Shown in pieces: positions 1 to 6,775 of a stretch of 10,879 nt of DNA. The stretch lies in contig JAIPEK010000050.1 in the NCBI GenBank assembly GCA_021737205.1, positions 1 through 10,879 of the forward strand. The letters run 5' to 3'. The stretch is from Desulfarculaceae bacterium (GTDB taxonomy: Bacteria; Desulfobacterota; Desulfobacteria; Desulfobacterales; Desulfobacteraceae). How positions within the stretch are numbered: the stretch's first letter is position 1; each line of letters opens with the position of its first letter. The position numbers and the translations under genes were made by a program. The notes beneath the pieces were generated by a model. It worked only from the letters and a program-made list of their open reading frames with translations. It did no database searches and was not told where the DNA came from.

Positions 1-1185
1 GTTTCCGCCTCCGATGACTACCGTCTTGCCGCTTAAAGCCGGAGCATCTCCTAGTGCCGCATCCCGCAGGAACCCGACACCCGGCATCACGTTTTCAAGG
101 TCTTCGCCCTCTATGCCGAGACTGCGGCTGCCGTGGAGGCCGGTGGCGACAAAAACCGAACTGTAGCCTTTGTTTTCAAGACTTTCCAGGGTCACGTCCT
201 TTCCGAATTCCACGCCGGTCTCAATTTCGACCCCGAGTTTTTCGATCATGGAGATCTCCCGCTCAAGCTCCTCTTTCGGAAGCCGGTATTCAGGGATGCC
301 CACGGCCATCATACCGCCTTTGACAGGCAGTTTTTCAAAGACTTTCACCGTATACCCTTTTACCGCAAGAAAGTACGCGGCAGAAAGCCCGGCAGGGCCC
401 GACCCCACCACGGCAACTTTCTCCTCCCGCTTTTCCTCGATTTCGGGAACAAAAGGTTCTTCTTCCTGCAGATCGAGATCAGAGAGGAACCGGTGAAGGT
501 GCTGAATAGCTACAGGTTCGTCCAGGTCACCCCGGGTACATTCCGCCTCGCAGGGATGATGGCAAACCCGGCCGCAGGATCCGGGAAACGGATGTTCCTG
601 TTTGAAGAGTTTCAGGGCCTCATGATACTTGCCCTGGTTCATCAGGGCCACAAATCCCTGGATGCTCACATGTGCCGGACAGGTCGCCTTGCAGGGAGCG
701 ATTGACCGTTTTGATATCCCGTACGCACCGGGAATGGCCTGTTCGTACTGCTTAAATGCAGCCTTGCGCATGGACAGCCCCTTGTCGTGCTCGCTCGGCA
801 CCTCCACCGGGCACACCTTTGCGCATTCACCGCAACTTGTGCATTTCTCTATATCAATGAATCTCGGATTTTCCGTTATTTTGGCGGTAAAATCCCCTTC
901 TTCTCCTTCAAGTGCCTCCAACTGCGTATTCGTGAGAAGCTCTATGTTCAGATGCCGGCCGACCTCGACCAGTTTGGGAGAGATCACTCACATGGTACAG
1001 TCGTTGGTGGGAAACGTCTTGTCAAGCTGTGCCATCATACCGCCGATGGCGTACGATTTCTCCACGAGATACACATAGTAGCCTGAATTGGCCAGATCGA
1101 TCGCCGACTGCATGCCGGCGATACCGCCGCCCAGCACCATAACCGCACCGGTAGTATTGTTAACGGAACCTGGTTGATATGTCAT
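1..1185 (-). CDS. hdrA: HdrA-like/GltD-like flavoprotein, selenocysteine-containing, 3' end beyond window
   Basis: The frame is open from an ATG at 1185 to the left edge (395 codons), interrupted only by a TGA at 990-988 (codon 66). Order seen: FAD-binding GGGIAG at 19-24; HdrA signature TNDCTM-[UGA]-VISPKLVEVGRH around 60-77; ferredoxin-type CTSCGECAKVCP (Cys 115, 118, 121, 125); GltD/NfnB-type Cys-rich domain (Cys 165, 169, 204, 208, 212, 216); second FAD site GSGPAG at 261-266; start of a dinucleotide site, GGGN, at 392-395. Related HdrA proteins have Cys at the UGA position, and Sec-containing HdrA is known in methanococci and in a deltaproteobacterial symbiont. An AGGAGG ribosome site lies 8 nt before the ATG and overlaps the metF stop. 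Inferred role: electron transfer, possibly bifurcating, between NAD(P)H or ferredoxin and a partner such as MetF. A nonsense mutation is the alternative, made unlikely by the intact frame downstream and the hairpin. Confidence 0.87.
955..972 (-). promoter_or_regulatory. Bacterial SECIS-like hairpin downstream of the in-frame UGA
   Basis: In the mRNA, 15 nt after the UGA (990-988), a six-pair stem CUGGUC/GGCCGG (two G-U pairs) closes a hexaloop GAGGUC. The loop starts 22 nt after the UGA, inside the spacing known for bacterial SECIS elements. It contains AGGUC, also present in the apical loop of the E. coli fdhF SECIS as I recall it. SelB would bind such a loop to deliver Sec-tRNA. The hairpin is read from sequence by eye; no folding energy was computed. 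Confidence 0.75.
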
Positions 1186-1197
1186 ATCGAATTCCTC

Positions 1198-2082
1198 CTA
1201 ACCTTTCAGCCCTTCCATTACCCCGAGGATTTCCGGAAGCTTCTGCTCCCACCCCATGCAAGATACATTCACACCGCCGAAGTCCTTTTGCCTTATCTCT
1301 TTTATCATCTCCTTGGCGACCCCCGTGCATTCCCTCACCTTGTCACCGGCTTTCTGTATCCGCTCGATCACCGGCTCGGGCAGGTTCACCGAATCGATAT
1401 TTCTCGACATGTACCTGGCCATACCCAGGGATTTCAACAGCAACACCGTTGGTATGATTTTGACCCCGTTTTTCTCGGCCGTGTTTTTAAACGTTTCAGT
1501 CATTTCAAACTCAAAAATCGGCTGGGTGACAAAAAACGAGACCCCCAGATCGATCATCTGTTTCATCCGGTCCAGTTCATTCTGGCGGTCCGCGCCCCTC
1601 ACGCAGGTGTTGATAACGGATCCTTTGACAAACGAAGGGCTGCCGGAAAGCTCCACACCGGACATGTCGCGGCCCTTTTCAAGGGAGTTGATCCCTTTTA
1701 AAAGTTCCTCTCTGGTGATATCATAGACCGCTTTTGATGTGTGATGGTCACCGAAAGAAGGGTCGTCACCGGTAACCGCCATGACTGAAGAAATGCCCAG
1801 GGCGGCCGCGGCGAGGAGATCTCCCTGGAGCGCCAGACGGTTCCGGTCCCGGCAGTTGACCTGGATGACCGTGTCCAGACCTTTCTCCCTTAGGACAAGG
1901 GCCGCGCCAAGCGAACTCATCCTCATGACGGCATTGCCCATTTCAGGGATGAGAAAGGCGTCTGCAACCCCTTTCACCTTTACCGCACTTTTCTGCATTG
2001 TGCTTACATCCGTCCCCTTGGGAGGCTCAACCTGAACGAGACAGGCGAATTCTCCAGCTTCCAACCGTTTTTTAAACTGCAT
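1198..2082 (-). CDS. metF: Methylenetetrahydrofolate reductase (MetF family)
   Basis: A 294-residue protein, the usual length for the MTHFR TIM-barrel family. It interconverts 5,10-methylene-THF and 5-methyl-THF with FAD, in methionine synthesis or in the methyl branch of the Wood-Ljungdahl pathway. Visible motifs: VQVEPPKG with the catalytic-type Glu19; CRDRNRLALQGD at about 77-88; TGDDPS at 104-109 (the GD equivalent to the E. coli active-site Asp); FFVTQPIF at 183-190 with the substrate-contacting Gln187. The ATG is preceded by GGAGGTG at a good distance. The stop TAG overlaps the ribosome site of the hdrA-like gene 12 nt downstream, so the two are co-transcribed. That pairing recalls the metVF-hdrABC-mvhD loci of acetogens and points to an electron partner other than plain NADH. 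No metV lies upstream. Confidence 0.93.
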   Translation of the reverse strand: MQFKKRLEAGEFACLVQVEPPKGTDVSTMQKSAVKVKGVADAFLIPEMGNAVMRMSSLGAALVLREKGLDTVIQVNCRDRNRLALQGDLLAAAALGISSVMAVTGDDPSFGDHHTSKAVYDITREELLKGINSLEKGRDMSGVELSGSPSFVKGSVINTCVRGADRQNELDRMKQMIDLGVSFFVTQPIFEFEMTETFKNTAEKNGVKIIPTVLLLKSLGMARYMSRNIDSVNLPEPVIERIQKAGDKVRECTGVAKEMIKEIRQKDFGGVNVSCMGWEQKLPEILGVMEGLKG

Positions 2083-2356
2083 AGATGCACCTCCGAAAAG
2101 CGGTCTTTCTGATCAAGATTGTTTTTATATGCTATCTGGATACAACACTTGCTTCACTTGTCAACAAGGGGGGATAAAATTTGTCAATAAACGAAAGGAG
2201 AAGCCGCACTGAAAGAACGTCGTACCGGATACAAACCTCTGGAAAGATGCTGATCCGCCCCTGTATGTTTTCATATACCATTCAGTAGTATTGAAGAGTG
2301 GGTGTTTTGTCAAGAACAATTTAATAAATGAAGGGAATTTCAGGCTGGAACAGGAT
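2083..2356. other. Gene-free region between rsmI and metF
   Basis: 274 bases with no credible reading frame. It is AT-richer than the flanking genes. Read on the minus strand it holds three TTGACA hexamers (at 2313-2308, 2187-2182 and 2164-2159), the last with a plausible -10. A loose inverted repeat CGGAT/ATCCG near 2228-2258 is too short to weigh. I see no convincing hairpin-plus-T-run terminator after rsmI. Confidence 0.6.
2137..2164 (-). promoter_or_regulatory. Candidate sigma-70 promoter for metF-hdrA
   Basis: On the minus strand, TTGACA (2164-2159) is separated by 16 nt from TATCCA (2142-2137), about 55 nt before the metF start. The -35 is perfect and the -10 is weak. A second TTGACAA lies 23 nt upstream, so the box could also be part of a direct-repeat operator. 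Consensus match only. Confidence 0.35.
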
Positions 2357-3223
2357 TCATTTTCTGTCGCGTTTTAGCTCAACGAGCCTCTGATATACGT
2401 CATTTTTAGGAATTGACAGCCGGTCCGCTATCTCTTTTGAGACAGCAGAGGGCTTGCCGTTCCCTTCGTCGAGATGCTTGAGGATCACTTCATCCAGCTC
2501 TTGTGCAGAGGCGGGCCCAGGGTCCGGTTCTTTTCCGGCCCCGACAAAAAGAACACACTCCCCCTTGATCCGGTCCCTGGTTTTCAATTCATCCAGAAGC
2601 GTACCCAGATCACCCCGGATATATTCCTCGTGGAGTTTTGTCATCTCCCGGGCAAGGGCGGCGGGTCTGTGCCCCATGAGCTGAATGAGTTCCTGTACCA
2701 GGTTGACAATGCGGTGGGGGGATTCGTAAAAAATCAGGGTCGCTTTTTCGCTGGCAAGATTTTCCAGTATCCTGCCCCGTCTGCCTTTCTTTTTGGGCAA
2801 AAACCCTTCAAACAGAAACGAGTCAGTGGGAAGGCCGGAAACGCTCAGGCCGGAGATCACGGCACAGCAACCCGGAATCGGCAAAACCCGAATCCCCGCT
2901 TTCACGGCTTCTTTGACAAGGACATACCCCGGATCGGAAACACACGGGGTACCGGCATCCGATACAAGGGCCACGGTTTTGCCGGAACCGATCTTTTCAA
3001 TGATAAAGCCGGTACGTTTTTCCTCGTTGTATTCGTTGCACGACACAAGTTCGTTCCGAATGTCGTACCGGGACAAAAGTTTTCCGGTCCGGCGAGTGTC
3101 TTCCGCCGCAATCAGGTCCACCTCGGTAAGGATTCTCACGGCCCGGTAGGTGATGTCTTCCATATTGCCCAGGGGAGTGGCCACCACATAAAGAATCCCT
3201 TGCGGTCGGTCCGGTGTATTCAT
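2357..3223 (-). CDS. rsmI: 16S rRNA (cytidine-1402 2'-O) methyltransferase RsmI
   Basis: A 288-residue SAM-dependent methyltransferase of the tetrapyrrole-methylase fold that 2'-O-methylates C1402 of 16S rRNA in the ribosomal P site. Family motifs are clear: VATPLGNMEDIT near 14-25, IAAEDTRRTGKLLSRY near 38-53, ALVSDAGTPCVSDPG near 85-99, LPTDSFLFEGFLP, and LIFYESPHR. The C-terminal part ends in a short helix-turn-helix-like stretch (KEIADRLSIPKNDVYQRL) typical of RsmI. The start ATG overlaps the yraN stop as ATGA, and there is no strong ribosome site, so translational coupling is likely. It is the last gene of the operon before the 274-base gap. Confidence 0.97.
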   Translation of the reverse strand: MNTPDRPQGILYVVATPLGNMEDITYRAVRILTEVDLIAAEDTRRTGKLLSRYDIRNELVSCNEYNEEKRTGFIIEKIGSGKTVALVSDAGTPCVSDPGYVLVKEAVKAGIRVLPIPGCCAVISGLSVSGLPTDSFLFEGFLPKKKGRRGRILENLASEKATLIFYESPHRIVNLVQELIQLMGHRPAALAREMTKLHEEYIRGDLGTLLDELKTRDRIKGECVLFVGAGKEPDPGPASAQELDEVILKHLDEGNGKPSAVSKEIADRLSIPKNDVYQRLVELKRDRK

Positions 3224-3591
3224 TGCAGCTCGGCCCCGAAGGCGTTTTCAATCTGGCGGATATCGGTCTGCCCGTCCAGCTTGACGATTTCGACCACGTC
3301 GAACCGGGCCCTCAGGTCATGAAGTTTTTTTTTCTTTAGATAATGCATGGCTGCCATGACGATCTTCCGCTGTTTGGCCGGCGTAACCGATTCGGCCGGC
3401 CTGCCTTTCTTGAGGCTCGACCGCCTTTTCACCTCCACGAAGACGACTGAATCCCCGTCCCGGGCGATGATATCGATTTCAGCCCCCGGGATCATATAGT
3501 TTTTTTCAAGCACCCGCAATCCCCTGCCGGCAAGAAATGCACACGCTTCCTCTTCGCCTTTCCGGCCTTTCAACTGAGCTCTACTCGGCAT
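3220..3591 (-). CDS. yraN: YraN family (UPF0102) nuclease-fold protein
   Basis: A 123-residue protein of the UPF0102/YraN family, which has the restriction-endonuclease/Holliday-resolvase-like fold. The motif GAEIDIIARDGDSVVFVEVK supplies Glu38, Asp40, Glu53 and Lys55, the expected metal-binding set. An N-terminal GRKGEEEACAFL helix is also typical. The biochemical role of the family is not settled. It sits next to rnhB as in many bacteria, overlapping the end of rnhB by 11 nt. AGAGAGG about 7 nt before the ATG supports the start. Its own stop overlaps the rsmI start by 4 nt. Confidence 0.93.
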   Translation of the reverse strand: MPSRAQLKGRKGEEEACAFLAGRGLRVLEKNYMIPGAEIDIIARDGDSVVFVEVKRRSSLKKGRPAESVTPAKQRKIVMAAMHYLKKKKLHDLRARFDVVEIVKLDGQTDIRQIENAFGAELQ

Positions 3592-4192
3592 CCGGAACCT
3601 CTCTGACCCCTTTGAAGGTTTTGCGATGAATCGGGCAGGGTCCGTTCATGAGAATGCTTTCTTTGTGTTTTCTGGTGGGATATCCCTTGTGCCGGTCAAA
3701 ACCGTACGCCGGATACTGCTTGTGAAATTCCATCATCATGCGGTCCCTCGTCACTTTGGCAACTATGGATGCGGCTGCAATGGAAATGCTCCGGGACTCC
3801 CCTTTGACAAGGGAAACCTGGGCAATATCGAGATCGATGCCGAATTTGCCGTCGATCAGCAGATAATCCGGCCTTTGTTCCAAATTTTCACAGGCGCGTT
3901 TCATGGAATTCAAAGAGGCCCTGAGGATATTTACCCTGTCGATCTCCTCGGGGTGGGCCGCGCCGACCGCCACATACAGGGCATTATCGAGGATCCTTTG
4001 ATACAGTTTTTCCCGGCAGGCCGGTGTGATCTTCTTGGAATCGATCACGGCGGGGTCTGCGAATCCGGCCGGAAGAATCACGGAAGCGGATACAACAGGG
4101 CCGGCAAGGGGGCCCCTGCCGGCTTCATCAATGCCTGCCGCCCATCTGTACCCGTTTTTCCCGGCCTGATTCTCAAAGTCTCTCATGGTCAC
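3581..4192 (-). CDS. rnhB: Ribonuclease HII
   Basis: A 203-residue RNase HII, which nicks 5' to ribonucleotides embedded in DNA and degrades RNA in RNA-DNA hybrids. Motifs: GIDEAGRGPLAGP with Asp22 and Glu23; DSKK at 51-54; LLIDGK with Asp114; KGESRSISIAAASIVAKVTRD from 130; YGFDRHKGYPT. The fourth acidic metal ligand, Asp126 of E. coli RnhB in KGD, is Glu132 here (codon GAG). Glu at the fourth position is normal in RNase HIII, so activity is plausible. The listed start is GTG at 4192; an ATG two codons inside (4186) is equally possible, as neither has a clear ribosome site. It follows rplS by 17 nt, a common pairing. Confidence 0.96.
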   Translation of the reverse strand: MTMRDFENQAGKNGYRWAAGIDEAGRGPLAGPVVSASVILPAGFADPAVIDSKKITPACREKLYQRILDNALYVAVGAAHPEEIDRVNILRASLNSMKRACENLEQRPDYLLIDGKFGIDLDIAQVSLVKGESRSISIAAASIVAKVTRDRMMMEFHKQYPAYGFDRHKGYPTRKHKESILMNGPCPIHRKTFKGVREVPDAE

Positions 4193-4209
4193 CCGGCAAA
4201 ACGAAACAA

Positions 4210-4560
4210 TCAGGCGGACCGTTTTTCTCTGATCCTGGCGGCCTTTCCTCTCAGGTTCCTCAGATAATACAGCTTGGAACGTCTGACACGCCCCCTCATC
4301 ACGACTTCGATTCTATCGATGGAAGGAGAGTAAAGCGGGAAAACCCGTTCGACGCCTATGCCGTCGGAAATTTTTCTCACTGTGATCCGGGCGTCGACAA
4401 GACCCTTTGTTTTCTTGATCACCACTCCCTTGAAAACCTGAATCCTCTCCTTTTCCCCTTCTTTAATTTTCACATGGACTTTCACCGTATCACCGGTCCC
4501 GAATTCGGGCAAATCCATCCGCATCTGCTCTTTTTCAATCTGTTCAATTATCAAAGACAT
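4210..4560 (-). CDS. rplS: 50S ribosomal protein L19
   Basis: A 116-residue L19, the normal family length, located at the 30S-50S interface. Recognisable segments are the FGTGDTVKVHVKIKEGEKERIQVFKG stretch, ITVRKISDGIGVERVFPLYSPSID, and the basic C terminus RGRVRRSKLYYLRNLRGKAARIREK. AGGAGGAGGT about 4 nt before the ATG is one of the strongest ribosome sites in the window, as expected for a highly expressed protein. It lies in the conserved trmD-rplS-rnhB context, separated from trmD by a SPOUT methyltransferase gene. Confidence 0.98.
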   Translation of the reverse strand: MSLIIEQIEKEQMRMDLPEFGTGDTVKVHVKIKEGEKERIQVFKGVVIKKTKGLVDARITVRKISDGIGVERVFPLYSPSIDRIEVVMRGRVRRSKLYYLRNLRGKAARIREKRSA

Positions 4561-4582
4561 ATCAACCTCCTCCTATTGATTC

Positions 4583-4597
4583 AAAGCCCATGGCTTT
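4583..4597 (-). other. Small perfect hairpin at the methyltransferase/rplS junction
   Basis: In the mRNA, AAAGCC and GGCUUU form a perfect six-pair stem with the triloop AUG. It overlaps the stop codon of the SPOUT methyltransferase (TAA, 4598-4596) and ends just before the strong rplS ribosome site. There is no T-run, so it is not an intrinsic terminator. It may be a processing site, a translational element or chance. Confidence 0.35.
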
Positions 4598-5165
4598 ATA
4601 AACCGTTGCAAATCCTGTCCAGGTATATGGATACCGCCGACCGCACCGAAAGATGATTGTAATCCCCTTTCCCTGTTATGGGGTCAAGCCGCATGTCACA
4701 CCCGTCAATAAAATCCTTTGAAAGCCCCCATGCCGTACCGAACGTCAGCACGCAGGGCCCATCCTTCATCCTTTCCTTTATACGTTCAGCCGGAACCGAA
4801 TGCTCGTGGCGGTCGGCACTTGTCGCCACCCGCACGGTATCCTTCCCGGTTTCTTCTTGTATGGACGCGCAAACCTCTTCAAAAGATCCGGTGATCCGTA
4901 CCAACCCGAGCGCGTCTTTGCGATCCGGGTTGACAAGTCCGCCCGCACCAGCCGTCCAGTGCCCTATCACTTTGAGCGCCAGTTTTTGCTGATCCTCAAA
5001 CGGCGTCGCCACATAAAACCCTTTGACCCCGAACGTCACTGCCGCCCGGGCGATGTCATGAAGGTCAATGGTGGTCAATGCAGACCCGATTTCCCAACCC
5101 TTCCGGTTCATCACCGGGTAATGAAGCAGGGCAAGATAGAGATCATTTTCCGGCAATCTCTGCAA
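4596..5165 (-). CDS. SAM-dependent SPOUT-type RNA methyltransferase (Methyltrn_RNA_4-like)
   Basis: A 189-residue protein resembling the small trmD-linked family (Pfam Methyltrn_RNA_4) found mainly in Desulfobacterota. Conserved features: LYLALLHYPVMNRKG (9-23), an HDIARAAVTFGVKGFYVATP block, FGTAWGLS (142-149), and YNHLSVRSAVSI (169-180), which matches the C-terminal SAM-binding trefoil knot of SPOUT enzymes. The RNA target is not established; the neighbours suggest tRNA or rRNA. It overlaps the 3' end of trmD. The listed start is TTG at 5165. A second TTG three codons later (5156) has GGGAG eight nt upstream and may be the true start; either retains the conserved region. No ATG fits. Confidence 0.88.
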   Translation of the reverse strand: MQRLPENDLYLALLHYPVMNRKGWEIGSALTTIDLHDIARAAVTFGVKGFYVATPFEDQQKLALKVIGHWTAGAGGLVNPDRKDALGLVRITGSFEEVCASIQEETGKDTVRVATSADRHEHSVPAERIKERMKDGPCVLTFGTAWGLSKDFIDGCDMRLDPITGKGDYNHLSVRSAVSIYLDRICNGL

Positions 5166-5895
5166 GCTCCCGGCAGATCTCTTTGAGTATCCGCCTTTCC
5201 CCTTCAGTGGGTTTCTTTTTGTCGAACAAATCCGGCCGTCTCATATATGTCCGGATCAACGAGTCCTTCATCCGCCATCTGGATATCAGACCATGGTTTC
5301 CCGAAAGCAGTACACCGGGCACCTGTTCCTTCTCAAACACTTCCGGCCTCGTGTAATGGTTGTGCTCCAGCCTGCCGTCCGAAAAGGAATCGGACCGGGC
5401 GGATTCCTCCCTGCCCAGCACACCGGGAATCAGTCTGGCCGCCGCATCGACGACCGCCATGGCAGCGACCTCTCCTCCCGTCATCACAAAATCCCCCACC
5501 GAGATTTCCTCATCCACATGCCGGCGGCAGACCCGCTCATCCACACCCTCATATCTTCCGCATATAAGGATCAGGTCCTTTTTTTCCGTGGCCAGTGCTT
5601 CAGCCTTGAGCTGGTCAAACCGGTTTCCCTGGGGCGTCATCATCAGAATCCTTGCACCCGGCGTTTTTTCCCTGGCATGTGCTATCGCTGCATCCAGGGG
5701 CTCGGGTTTCATTACCATGCCGCACCCGCCGCCGTATGGTTTGTCGTCCACCGTATGGTGCCGGTCGGTGGAAAAATCCCGGATATTCACTGCCCGGCCG
5801 TAAATCACCCCGGCCTCGACAGCCCTTCCGATGACTCCGTGCCGGAAAAATTCCTCTACAAATCCGGGGAAAAGCGTTAAAACCGTAAATTTCAT
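5143..5895 (-). CDS. trmD: tRNA (guanine-N1)-methyltransferase TrmD
   Basis: A 250-residue TrmD, which methylates G37 of tRNAs with a G36 to prevent frameshifting. Signature segments: an MKFTVLTLFPG N terminus; DDKPYGGGCGMVMKPEPL; ILICGRYEGVDERV; and the knot segment SVGDFVMTGGEVAAM with the catalytic-type Asp in AVVDAAARLIPGVLG. The C-terminal domain carries HYTRPEVFEKEQVPGVLLSGNH. The start ATG shares a base with the rimM stop (TAATG) and has GGAAGGG upstream. The 3' end overlaps the next methyltransferase gene. Confidence 0.98.
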   Translation of the reverse strand: MKFTVLTLFPGFVEEFFRHGVIGRAVEAGVIYGRAVNIRDFSTDRHHTVDDKPYGGGCGMVMKPEPLDAAIAHAREKTPGARILMMTPQGNRFDQLKAEALATEKKDLILICGRYEGVDERVCRRHVDEEISVGDFVMTGGEVAAMAVVDAAARLIPGVLGREESARSDSFSDGRLEHNHYTRPEVFEKEQVPGVLLSGNHGLISRWRMKDSLIRTYMRRPDLFDKKKPTEGERRILKEICRELAEIAGK

Positions 5896-6410
5896 TACAA
5901 CCCTTCCGGCATTCGGGTTTTAATCACCCCGCCCTTCACATCAACGGCCGCCACGATCGGAAAAGTTGCCGGAACAAGAGTCTCAATTCCCGTTTCCGCA
6001 TTTTTCACCACAAGCACATCATGGGCGCCGGTGTCGAATATATGTTCCACACGTCCGGCGTATCCTCTGTTTTCGTCCATGACATCCAGCCCGATCAAGT
6101 CCGCCCGGAAATAGGCATCCTCTTCCGGCTCTTCAAGATGCTCTCTTTTAATCCGAATCTCTGCACCCACAAGGCATTCGGCGTCATCCCGGTTTTCAAT
6201 CCCCTTGAGGGCCAGAAGCAGCCCTTTTTTGTGCTCTGATGCCCTTTCGATCTCGTACCAGATCCCGTCCCCGTCATCCCCTTTGATCCACACAAACCGG
6301 CCTTGTGCGTACGCATCCTTTGATTCGGCAAAAGACCGGACTTTCAGATTGCCGCCAAGACCGTGAACTCCGGTTACCTCCCCAATGGTAAGCAGAGTTT
6401 TTTCCGTCAT
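5895..6410 (-). CDS. rimM: Ribosome maturation factor RimM
   Basis: A 171-residue RimM, which assists assembly of the 30S head together with S19. The N-terminal barrel starts with IGEVTGVHGLGGNLKVRSF (about 9-27). The C-terminal PRC-barrel has DAYFRADLIGLDVMDENRGYAGRVEHIFDTGAHDVLVV followed by ETLVPATFPIV. Length is normal. The ATG lies 4 nt after the khpA stop with only a weak ribosome site, so it is probably coupled to khpA translation. It sits between khpA and trmD, the standard order. Confidence 0.97.
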   Translation of the reverse strand: MTEKTLLTIGEVTGVHGLGGNLKVRSFAESKDAYAQGRFVWIKGDDGDGIWYEIERASEHKKGLLLALKGIENRDDAECLVGAEIRIKREHLEEPEEDAYFRADLIGLDVMDENRGYAGRVEHIFDTGAHDVLVVKNAETGIETLVPATFPIVAAVDVKGGVIKTRMPEGL

Positions 6411-6414
6411 CGGG

Positions 6415-6645
6415 CTATTCCACTATTTCCAGAACCGTTCGCTTCTTCATTTTTGTGGAAGCCGCGCTCAAAATGGTTCTCATGGCGCGTGCGGACCGAC
6501 CCTGTTTTCCAATGACTTTTCCCAGATCTTCTTTTGCAACCTTCAATTCGAGGACGGAAGTCTGTCCTCCTTCCACCTCGGTCACTTCAACCTGATCCGG
6601 ATTGTCCACCAGTGCTTTGGCAATATACTCAATCAGCTCTTTCAT
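6415..6645 (-). CDS. khpA: KH-domain RNA-binding protein KhpA (YlqC family)
   Basis: A 76-residue single KH domain. It has the N terminus MKELIEYIAKALVDNPDQVEV and the core GKVIGKQGRSARAMRTIL, whose GKQG (46-49) is the RNA-binding GxxG loop. In Gram-positive bacteria KhpA pairs with KhpB and binds many RNAs; here the role is inferred only from homology and from its place between rpsP and rimM. AAAGGAG lies 7-8 nt before the ATG. The gene is preceded by a 142-base gap that contains a miniature mobile element (6697-6775). Confidence 0.95.
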   Translation of the reverse strand: MKELIEYIAKALVDNPDQVEVTEVEGGQTSVLELKVAKEDLGKVIGKQGRSARAMRTILSAASTKMKKRTVLEIVE

Positions 6646-6696
6646 AACGCCATCTCCTTTCTATGGGGTATTTTGGAAAACGAGGTATCAAATATT

Positions 6697-6775
6697 GTAA
6701 CAGTTCACGGTTGTCGGTTAACAGTTCACAGTTTTTTCAACCGCAAACCGTCAACTGTAAACCGTCAACGGTTAC
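6697..6775. mobile_element. 79-bp miniature inverted-repeat element (copy 1) with 8-bp target duplication
   Basis: The element is bounded exactly by a perfect 8-bp direct repeat CAAATATT (6689-6696 and 6776-6783). Its two ends are inverted repeats: GTAACAGTTCACGG on the left, GTAACCGTTGACGG read inward from the right. Each arm is a 6-nt head (GTAACM) followed by four heptads of the form GTTNNCR. About 27 of 37 arm positions match, so RNA from either strand would fold into a long imperfect hairpin. No coding capacity. GTAA ends plus 8-bp duplications fit IS66-family mobilisation (inference). It lies inside the ffh operon between rpsP and khpA, 12 nt past the rpsP stop. Removing it and one duplication leaves a 55-bp spacer. 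Confidence 0.85.

Noticed and set aside
988..990. The TGA in the hdrA-like gene as a nonsense mutation or sequencing error making a pseudogene
   Set aside because: The frame is fully conserved for 329 more codons with intact cluster and FAD motifs, the codon lies at a known Cys/Sec position, and a SECIS-like hairpin follows at proper spacing.
2314..2356. A terminator after rsmI
   Set aside because: No stem followed by a T-run was found in the 43 bases after the stop or further into the gap.
2474..3322. A 282-codon plus-strand frame opposite rsmI and yraN
   Set aside because: Both opposing genes are certain family members, and the frame has no family motif or ribosome site.
6697..6775. Copy 1 as a plain intrinsic terminator or attenuator after rpsP
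   Set aside because: The stem is imperfect with no T-run at its end on the minus strand, and exact 8-bp flanking duplications are better explained by insertion; an effect on transcription remains possible.
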